10,056 nucleotides of DNA from Solirubrobacteraceae bacterium (GTDB lineage: Bacteria > Actinomycetota > Thermoleophilia > Solirubrobacterales > Solirubrobacteraceae), in assembly GCA_025935735.1 (NCBI GenBank), contig JAICUS010000179.1:1-10056 (forward strand), read 5' to 3'. The position numbers were made by a program, and so were the translations under genes. Numbering within the stretch: the first letter of the stretch is position 1; each line of letters begins with the position of its first letter. The notes under the pieces were generated by a model that ran no database searches, was not told where the DNA came from, and saw only the letters and a program-made list of their open reading frames with translations. This document shows, in pieces, positions 1-4,907 of this stretch.

Positions 1-855
1 CTGCCCAAGATGGCCACGGGGGAGATCCGGGCGGCGTTCTCGATGTCGGAGCCGGAGCTGGGCTCCGACGTGGCCGCGATCAAGACCGCGGCCACGCGCA
101 CCGACGACGGCTGGGAGATCAACGGCTCCAAGATGTGGGTGACCAACGGGCTGCTGTCCGGCGTGGTGTTCGTGCTCGTGCGCACCGACCGCGACGCGTC
201 GCCGCCGCACCGCGGGCTGACCTGCTTCGTCGCCGAGAAGGAGCCGGGCGCCTCGGAGAACCCGGGCCTGACCGTGCCGCCGAAGATCAAGAAGCTCGGC
301 TACAAGGGCGTCGAGTCCACCGAGCTGGTGTTCGACGGCTACAAGATCTCCGGCGAGATGATCCTGGGCGGCGAGGAGGCGGGCCTCAACAAGGGCTTCG
401 CGCAGATGATGGACGCGCTCGAGGTCGGCCGGGTCAACGTGGCCGCCCGCGGCGTCGGCATCGCACAAAGAGCGTTGGAGCTGGGCCTCAAGTACGCCGT
501 CGAGCGGCGCACGTTCGGCAAGCTCATCGGCGAGCACCAGGCGATCCAGTTCAAGCTCGCAGACATGGCCACCAAGGTCGAGGCGGCGCGGCTGCTGATG
601 CTCAAGGCGGCGCGCCTGAAGGACGCCGGCGAGCGCTCCGACGTGGAGGCCGGGATGGCGAAGCTGTTCGCCTCGGAGTCCGCCAAGGAGGTCGTCGAGG
701 ACGCGTTCCGCATCCACGGCGGCTACGGCTACTCGAAGGAGTACGAGATCGAGCGGCTGTACCGCGACGCGCCGCTGCTGCTGATCGGCGAGGGCACGTC
801 GGAGATCCAGCGGATGGTCATCGGGCGCAAGCTGGTGGCCCGCCAGCGCACCTAG
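1..855 (+). CDS. Acyl-CoA dehydrogenase, C-terminal part (5' truncated by window edge)
   Basis: FAD-dependent oxidation of an acyl-CoA to the trans-2-enoyl-CoA, in the cytoplasm, with electrons passed to ETF. The frame is open from base 1, so the ATG at 10 is probably an internal Met and the gene starts upstream. About 284 residues are visible against roughly 380 for the family. Seen in order: the FAD/substrate-contacting segment MSEPELGSDVA; the middle beta domain with WEINGSKMWVTNG; and the C-terminal helical domain with the ERRTFGKLIGEHQAIQFKLA signature. Near the end come RIHGGYGYSKEYEIERLYRD and IGEGTSEIQR. The Glu codon at 790-792 sits where medium-chain dehydrogenases carry the catalytic base. 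Substrate chain length cannot be told. A short run of rare codons lies at 463-477. The gene ends 19 nt from the convergent cyclase gene, with no obvious hairpin between them. Confidence 0.95.
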   Translation: MPKMATGEIRAAFSMSEPELGSDVAAIKTAATRTDDGWEINGSKMWVTNGLLSGVVFVLVRTDRDASPPHRGLTCFVAEKEPGASENPGLTVPPKIKKLGYKGVESTELVFDGYKISGEMILGGEEAGLNKGFAQMMDALEVGRVNVAARGVGIAQRALELGLKYAVERRTFGKLIGEHQAIQFKLADMATKVEAARLLMLKAARLKDAGERSDVEAGMAKLFASESAKEVVEDAFRIHGGYGYSKEYEIERLYRDAPLLLIGEGTSEIQRMVIGRKLVARQRT

Positions 856-874
856 CGCCGGTGGGCCATGAACG

Positions 875-1834
875 TCAGCGGACGCGGTAGCCGAGGCTCG
901 TGTCCCAGTGCAGGATCCCGCCCGGCTTGGGCAGCGGCGCGTCGCTGCCGGAGATCCGCGTGCCGTGCCGCGCGTTCGGCGGGCAGATCGCGATGTAGCG
1001 GGCGTAGCCGCCGAGGCCGCCCTTGAACTTCGGGTAGCCGATGTCGACGAGGCAGCCCTTCTCGGGGACCTTGTCGAGGTTCGCCACGCCCTCGGCCTGC
1101 GTGTAGCCGTGGTGCATCAGCCACGACTCGCCCTCGAGCGTCGGCGTCGTGTCGGTGTCCAGCGGCTCGTGGCCGTGGAAGAGGATGTGGCGCTTGAGCT
1201 GCAGGAACTTGATCGCGGCCAGCGAGACGCCCGGGAAGACGGGGTCGGCGGCGAGCGCCTTGGCCTTCTCAGGGTCGTCGGTCCACTTCTTCGACCAGTC
1301 GGAGCGGACCATCACCACCGAGCCCTCGGGGATGCGGCCGTGCTTGCGCTCCCACGCCCGGACGTCCGACACCTGCAGCGCGTACTTCGGGTCGTGCCTG
1401 AGCTGCGGCACGATCGAGATGACCACGAGCGGCCGCACCGCGTAGGTCGCCGGCAGCTCGTCGATGCCCGGGTACTCGGGCGCCCAGTGCGCCGGCGGGT
1501 CGAGCTGGGTGCCGAACTGGTCGGTGGCGATCGTGTACTTGGTGGCCTCGAAGCCGTCGTTGGCGTACGTGTACGGCTGCCCGGTGTCCGGGTTGATCGT
1601 CGGCTCGAACTTCGCCGGGCCGAAGCCCTTCCACACCGGCATGTTCGGCGTGATCGTGTGCGTGAGGTCGATGTAGCGCGCGCGCTTGAACACCGTCGTG
1701 TAGGTCTTCCACAGATCGACCTTGCCGTTGGCCTTGGCCGTGGCGGCGTCCGGATGACGGCTCGCCCCGGCCGTGTAGGCGCCGGCGGCGAGCGCCGCGA
1801 CGGCGATGCCGGTCGCGACCTTCCTTCCCCTCAT
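875..1834 (-). CDS. Exported cyclase-family (kynurenine formamidase-like) hydrolase
   Basis: 319 aa. The fold family (Cyclase, PF04199) includes metal-dependent amide and ester hydrolases such as KynB; the substrate here is unknown. Residues 1-24 form a basic then hydrophobic export signal or anchor (MRGRKVATGIAVAALAAGAY) without a twin-Arg pair, so the enzyme probably acts outside the membrane. The core has ARYIDLTHTI (52-61), the signature loop DQFGTQLDPPAHW (105-117), LFHGHEPLDTDTTP (198-211) and MHHGYTQAEGVANLD (220-234). In the loop, Gln106 and Gln110 stand where the HxGTHxDxPxH motif has metal-binding His; Asp112 and His116 are kept. The GTQLDPPAHW wording looks like a coherent subfamily and not decay. 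The start is supported by a purine-rich SD (AAGGGGGGAG on the minus strand) just before the ATG. It lies 42 nt behind the L,D-transpeptidase gene and may be the last cistron of that unit or have its own promoter. Confidence 0.9.
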   Translation of the reverse strand: MRGRKVATGIAVAALAAGAYTAGASRHPDAATAKANGKVDLWKTYTTVFKRARYIDLTHTITPNMPVWKGFGPAKFEPTINPDTGQPYTYANDGFEATKYTIATDQFGTQLDPPAHWAPEYPGIDELPATYAVRPLVVISIVPQLRHDPKYALQVSDVRAWERKHGRIPEGSVVMVRSDWSKKWTDDPEKAKALAADPVFPGVSLAAIKFLQLKRHILFHGHEPLDTDTTPTLEGESWLMHHGYTQAEGVANLDKVPEKGCLVDIGYPKFKGGLGGYARYIAICPPNARHGTRISGSDAPLPKPGGILHWDTSLGYRVR

Positions 1835-1835
1835 T

Positions 1836-1869
1836 GCTCCCCCCTTTGGAGTTTGAACGTCCGGGGAGC
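1836..1869 (-). promoter_or_regulatory. SD of the cyclase gene with a complementary upstream arm
   Basis: On the minus strand, GCTCCCC (1869-1863) is perfectly complementary to GGGGAGC (1842-1836), which is part of the Shine-Dalgarno stretch directly before the ATG at 1834. The 20-nt loop lies between. A 7-bp GC-rich stem could hide the ribosome binding site. Seen directly: the complementarity. Inferred: any regulatory effect. A TACGCT hexamer just upstream (about 1872-1867) could be a -10 element for this gene, but I see no convincing -35. Confidence 0.35.
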
Positions 1870-1876
1870 GTAACCC

Positions 1877-2641
1877 TCAGTGAATCGTGAGCGGCGTGCC
1901 GACCGGCATGGCTCGCGCGAGGCGCAGGATGTCTGCGTTGCGCAGCCGGATGCAGCCGTGGGAGACGCGGCCGGGGAGCAGGTCCGGGCGGTCGGTGCCG
2001 TGGATGCCGACGTAGCCGCCGGCCGGCCAGTCGGTGATGGTGGGGGAGCGGGCGCTCGTCCCGAACGCCACCGGCCCGTAGACGGGGCTGCGGTAGCGGG
2101 TGAGCTTGTCGCGGATGTAGAAGCGGCCGGCCGGCGTGGGCGTGCCGGCGGCGCCGACGCCCACGGGCGCGCTGAGCACGGCCTTGCCGTCGCGGTAGAG
2201 CGTGGCCGTGAGCGCGTGCAGGTCGACGTCGAGGCGGGTGGTGACGGTGACGTAGCCGCCGAGCGCCGCGCGCGGGACCCAGCCGGTGAGCCCGTCGGTG
2301 AGCGCGACCTTGACGTACGGCGGGCGGCGGCCGGCGACCTGGACGATGTTGTCGGTGCCCTCGGGCGTGCGGGTACCCAGGGCGGCGACGACGCTGCCGC
2401 CCGGGCGCGCCCGGACGGGCGTGGCCCGCAGGACCGGCGCGAAGCGCGTGGCGAAGCGGTCGCGCCGCAGCGGGGTGCCCGGGCCGGAGGTGAACGCCGG
2501 CTTCACCGGGGGCGGGACGGCCACGCCGGCGGCGGCGGCGGCGGCGCGCGCGGCGGCCGGCGGCGCCGCCGGCCGGTCGGCGCGGGTGGCCAGCAGCCCG
2601 ATGCTGGCGGCCACGACCGCGAGCCCGCCGGCGACGATCAG
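1877..2641 (-). CDS. L,D-transpeptidase (YkuD domain) with SH3-like domain
   Basis: Cross-links peptidoglycan stem peptides (3-3 links) or anchors proteins to them, on the outer face of the membrane. From the chosen start (254 aa): hydrophobic anchor about residues 1-18, an Ala/Pro-rich linker, an SH3-like segment (TPVRARPGG to GLTGWVPRAAL), then the YkuD domain with IHGTDRPDLLPGRVSHGCIR. The catalytic Cys is codon 1954-1952 (residue 230) and the His in SHGC is present, so the enzyme looks intact. The start is uncertain. No ATG, GTG or TTG lies in frame close to the preceding stop. CTG at 2641-2639 overlaps that gene's TGA (CTGA) and gives a full membrane anchor, whereas the first GTG (2614-2612) would cut the anchor to about 10 residues. 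Last of three overlapping junctions in a four-gene unit with two ferritin-like proteins. Confidence 0.9.
   Translation of the reverse strand: MIVAGGLAVVAASIGLLATRADRPAAPPAAARAAAAAAGVAVPPPVKPAFTSGPGTPLRRDRFATRFAPVLRATPVRARPGGSVVAALGTRTPEGTDNIVQVAGRRPPYVKVALTDGLTGWVPRAALGGYVTVTTRLDVDLHALTATLYRDGKAVLSAPVGVGAAGTPTPAGRFYIRDKLTRYRSPVYGPVAFGTSARSPTITDWPAGGYVGIHGTDRPDLLPGRVSHGCIRLRNADILRLARAMPVGTPLTIH
2554..2575. repeat. 22-bp perfect palindrome inside the transpeptidase gene
   Basis: The stretch is its own reverse complement over 22 bp, made only of G and C, and falls in the Ala-rich linker after the membrane anchor. With a two-letter alphabet and repeated GCC/GCG Ala codons such palindromes arise easily, so a role is doubtful. 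Confidence 0.5.
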
Positions 2642-3330
2642 CCGGTGAACTTGGGCGCCTTCTTGGCCGACATGCGCGGCCGGTCGACGATGAAGCGCGT
2701 GCGATCGATCACGCCGTTGACGGACTGCAGGGTGCGCGGCGTGTCGAACGCGGTGGGGGCGGGGGTCGTGCCGACGATGTGCCGCGCCCAGGACGCGTGC
2801 CGCGCCTCCACGGTCAGCAGCCCGAACAGCGCGGCGGTGAGCCGGCGGTCGTGCAGGTGCGGCGTGACGCCGGTGAGCAGCGCCACCGTCAGGTCCTCCA
2901 TCGCCACGGCGGTGCGCGTGAACGCGTCGATGGTCTCGTTCGCCGAGCCGAAGTCGAAGAACGGCCGCGGGCCCGCCTTGGGGCCGAGGATCTTCTTGAT
3001 GATCCGCACGTGCGCGCGCTCGTGGGCGCCGAGCGTCTCCGCCCAGGTCCGGCGCTCGCGGCCCATCCGGCCGACCGTGCCGAGCTGGTCGGCCTGCGTG
3101 TAGAAGGTGGCCTGGAGACGCTCGAAGCGCAGCCCGAAGTTGAGGATGTGGACGTCGGTCAGCTGCGCCGCCGCCTCGCCGGGCGCGGCCAGCGCGGCGA
3201 GCATGGCCGCGCCGCCGAGCACCGCGCCGCGCAGCAGCCCGGCGCGCGTCTCCCCGCACAGGCCGGCGATCGCCTCCAGCAGCGCCTCGTCGCGGTCGAC
3301 GTCGGCCAGGGTGGGCGTGGGCTCGGTCAT
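2638..3330 (-). CDS. Exported ferritin-like protein (Ferritin_2 type), complete diiron ligand set
   Basis: 230 aa. Four-helix ferritin-like fold. An Ala-rich hydrophobic stretch at 31-55 (GLLRGAVLGGAAMLAALAAP) follows a 30-residue polar N-terminus and suggests export or anchoring. It lacks a clear twin-Arg pair. The four helices each supply the expected ligand: E70 in FERLQATFY, E104 and H107 in HERAHV, E145 in AMEDLTVA, E175 and H178 in VEARHASW. This is the E, ExxH, E, ExxH pattern of diiron ferritin-like proteins. Known members of the group are largely uncharacterised; iron oxidation or peroxide handling is inference. The ATG at 3330 overlaps the stop of the paralogous upstream gene by 4 nt (ATGA), implying translational coupling. 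Its own TGA (2640-2638) overlaps the putative CTG start of the transpeptidase gene. The C-terminal tail (SAKKAPKFTG) is basic. Confidence 0.9.
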   Translation of the reverse strand: MTEPTPTLADVDRDEALLEAIAGLCGETRAGLLRGAVLGGAAMLAALAAPGEAAAQLTDVHILNFGLRFERLQATFYTQADQLGTVGRMGRERRTWAETLGAHERAHVRIIKKILGPKAGPRPFFDFGSANETIDAFTRTAVAMEDLTVALLTGVTPHLHDRRLTAALFGLLTVEARHASWARHIVGTTPAPTAFDTPRTLQSVNGVIDRTRFIVDRPRMSAKKAPKFTG

Positions 3331-3902
3331 GTCAACAGTCCTCGCTTGCGCAGGTCGGCCAGCACGGCCTGGGCGGACTGCGGCGCGTCCTGCGCGTGGG
3401 GCGCGGGGGAGACGCCGGCGAGGTCGCGCAGCCAGGCGACCTGGCGGGCCTCGACCGACACGAGCGTGGCGATCGGGGCGACGAGCGGCCGCGACAGGTT
3501 CGCCGCCTGCCCGATGTAGGCGGCGATCGCCGCCTCCTCGAGCGCGATCGCGTGCGCGCGGAAGCTCTCGGGCGACCCGCTCGCCGACTCGAAGTCCATC
3601 GGCGGCGGTCCGCCGGCACGGTCGCCGAGCTTGCGCTTGAGCAGCGCGACGTGCGCGTCCTCCTGCGCGGCGAGCGCGGTCGCCGCGTCCTTGAGCTCGC
3701 CGTTCAGGCGGCCGGCCTGCAGCGCCGCTCGGTAGAAGCCCGCCTGCACCTGCTCGAGGACGAGGAACAGGTTGAGGATCTCGGTGTCGGCGCTCCCGGC
3801 CGCGGCGGCCGGGGACGCGCCGCCGCCGCGGCGCCCGATCGCCACTCCACCGGCGGCGGCGGCGCCGGCGGCCAGCGCCCCGCGGCGCGTCAGGCGGACC
3901 AT
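3327..3902 (-). CDS. Exported ferritin-like protein, paralogue with a His-to-Gln ligand change
   Basis: 191 aa. Starts with a twin-arginine type signal (LTRRGALAAGAAAAGGVAIG, 4-23), so it is probably exported folded through Tat, which would let a metal site be loaded in the cytoplasm. The ferritin-like bundle follows from about residue 38: E50 in VLEQVQAGFY, E81 and H84 in QEDAHV, E122 in ALEEAAIA, E151 in VEARQVAW. It aligns along its length with the next gene's product (DFESASGSPESF against DFGSANETIDAF), so the two are tandem paralogues. The fourth-helix ExxH is ExxQ here (Gln154), so one metal ligand is changed. The start is well supported: GGAGGAGA lies 4 nt before the ATG on the minus strand. 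Its 5' end overlaps the upstream membrane-protein gene by 13 nt, and its 3' end overlaps the next gene by 4 nt. Confidence 0.9.
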   Translation of the reverse strand: MVRLTRRGALAAGAAAAGGVAIGRRGGGASPAAAAGSADTEILNLFLVLEQVQAGFYRAALQAGRLNGELKDAATALAAQEDAHVALLKRKLGDRAGGPPPMDFESASGSPESFRAHAIALEEAAIAAYIGQAANLSRPLVAPIATLVSVEARQVAWLRDLAGVSPAPHAQDAPQSAQAVLADLRKRGLLT

Positions 3903-4789
3903 GCCGTCTCCTCCAGGTGGATGTGGGGTGCGTCGTCGCGGCGCCAGCAGAAGCGGCGGGTGTGGGGATCGCCGGTCCCCTCCACCGGCTCCCAGCCGTC
4001 GGCCACCAGCTGGGCGGCGAGCCCGTTGACCGCCTGCTCGAGCGGCGCGGCCGACTGCCAGTCGCCGCCGGCCGCCCCGGGGGAGGAGACGGCGAGCACC
4101 CGCGGCGGGTCGCCATCCGGCGCGTGGACCACCGCCCGGAAGCGGGCGCTGAGCGCCGCCTGGTCGGGCCCGATCTCGCACCGCCACAGCCCCTCGCTGC
4201 TCTCCGGCCACGGCCACTCCCGGCCGAGCTGCATGTCCACCGCCGCCCGCAGCCGCTCGGCGGTGCGCGAGGACGGCTCGAACCGGCGCGCCGGGGGCGC
4301 GGCGGGGGGAGGCGAGGGCTTGAAGCGCCGCGAGCGCTCGGCGGCACGACGCGGCTTGAACCGCCCGGTGCGGGGCGCCTCGCCGCGCCCAGAGGCGGCG
4401 GCCGCGGCAGGGGCGGGCGCCGGCGCCTCGGCGCGGGCAGGCGGCACGGCGGCGACCGGGGCCGGCGTCTCGGCCGCGGGTGACGGGGGCGCCGCCCGGC
4501 GGCGCCGGCGGAACGTCGCCACGCCCGCGGCGCCCGCCGCGGCGGCCAGGGCAGCCAGCGCGATCGGCGCCCAGCCGCCCCCACCGCCGCCGTTCGCCGG
4601 CGCCGGCGAGCGCGTGGCCGCGGGCGTGGCGGTCGCGCCCGTCGCGGTGCGCGACGCGGCCGCCGTGGGCGACGGGGCGAGCGGGTAGGCGCGCCACAGC
4701 TCCTGCCCGTTCGGCTTCTGGCCGGCGTGCGCGGACGGCGCGGCGGCCAGCGCGAGGAGGGCGGTCGTGACCGCGACTCGGACACGCAT
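3890..4789 (-). CDS. Bitopic membrane protein with RFKP/RFEP-repeat linker; unknown function
   Basis: 299 aa; I do not recognise a named family. Layout: Sec signal peptide 1-22 (cleavage after AHA), a short external Ala/Thr/Pro-rich region with a Gly run (67-72), one membrane helix 73-93, then five Arg (94-98) that place the rest in the cytoplasm. Residues 99-180 are a Pro/Ala-rich linker holding RFKP at 143-146 and 155-158 and RFEP at 169-172. A folded domain follows (about 187-299) with WRCEIGPDQAALSARF and LVADGWEPVEGTGDPHTRRF, resembling a small alpha/beta domain. First gene of a four-gene unit with two exported ferritin-like proteins and an L,D-transpeptidase, overlapping the next gene by 13 nt. 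The ATG at 4789 fits the signal peptide. No strong SD is seen; a TAGCGT hexamer ends 7 nt before the ATG, as in leaderless genes. Longer upstream starts in this frame would read through the promoter region and are rejected. Confidence 0.82.
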   Translation of the reverse strand: MRVRVAVTTALLALAAAPSAHAGQKPNGQELWRAYPLAPSPTAAASRTATGATATPAATRSPAPANGGGGGGWAPIALAALAAAAGAAGVATFRRRRRAAPPSPAAETPAPVAAVPPARAEAPAPAPAAAAASGRGEAPRTGRFKPRRAAERSRRFKPSPPPAAPPARRFEPSSRTAERLRAAVDMQLGREWPWPESSEGLWRCEIGPDQAALSARFRAVVHAPDGDPPRVLAVSSPGAAGGDWQSAAPLEQAVNGLAAQLVADGWEPVEGTGDPHTRRFCWRRDDAPHIHLEETAWSA

Positions 4790-4827
4790 GGACCCCACGC
4801 TAACCACCGACCCCGCCCCCCTGTCAA
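4790..4827 (-). promoter_or_regulatory. Promoter of the ferritin/transpeptidase unit, probably leaderless
   Basis: On the minus strand a perfect TTGACA (4827-4822) is followed after 19 nt by TAGCGT (4802-4797), which fits the actinobacterial TANNNT -10 pattern. Seven bases separate this from the ATG at 4789. If transcription starts 7 nt after the hexamer, the A of ATG is +1 and the mRNA has no leader. The 19-nt spacer is longer than the usual 17-18. A GGGG just before the ATG is a poor SD, too close to the start. Elements are seen; promoter activity and the leaderless start are inferred. Confidence 0.6.
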
Positions 4828-4830
4828 CCC

Positions 4831-4859
4831 CGGAAGTACAGGTCGCGGGGCGCGGAAGT
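4831..4859. promoter_or_regulatory. Direct repeat CGGAAGT x2, two helical turns apart; candidate operator
   Basis: CGGAAGT occurs at 4831-4837 and again at 4853-4859, 22 bp start to start, that is about two turns on the same face of the helix. It lies immediately upstream of the TTGACA of the leftward promoter (about -42 and -64 from the ATG), where an activator would bind. I do not recognise the site as that of a known regulator. Confidence 0.35.
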
Positions 4860-4866
4860 CCGAAAA

Positions 4867-4907
4867 CTACCTGCCGCATGAGCCGGCCCTGAGGTAGGGT
4901 CGCGCCC
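4867..4907 (+). promoter_or_regulatory. Promoter of the PPC-like/DUF2127 pair with bracketing inverted repeat
   Basis: TAGGGT (4895-4900) ends exactly 7 nt before the ATG at 4908, matching a leaderless TANNNT -10. CTACCT (4867-4872) and its perfect inverse AGGTAG (4892-4897) lie 25 bp apart start to start and cover the expected -35 and -10 positions, as a repressor operator would. No good TTGACA-like -35 is visible. GAGG at 4891-4894 is too far (13 nt) from the ATG to be a convincing SD. Confidence 0.5.

Noticed and set aside
856..874. Terminator between the acyl-CoA dehydrogenase and cyclase genes
   Set aside because: Only 19 nt are available and no inverted repeat of useful length is visible.
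908..1873. Long plus-strand ORF opposite the cyclase gene
   Set aside because: Its product is Arg/Val/Gly-rich low-complexity sequence, the typical antisense shadow in high-GC DNA. The minus-strand protein matches a known family over its whole length.
2521..2560. GGC/GCG-repeat run, as a possible microsatellite or phase-variation tract
   Set aside because: It encodes an Ala-rich linker and is imperfect as a repeat. Such runs are common in Ala codons at this GC content.
2638..4827. A 729-codon minus-strand ORF covering the first ferritin-like gene and far upstream
   Set aside because: Only the last 230 residues are a real protein. The upstream part is Arg/Pro/Ala-rich shadow of the second ferritin-like and membrane-protein genes in another frame. 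The ATG at 3330 with its 4-nt overlap is the natural start.
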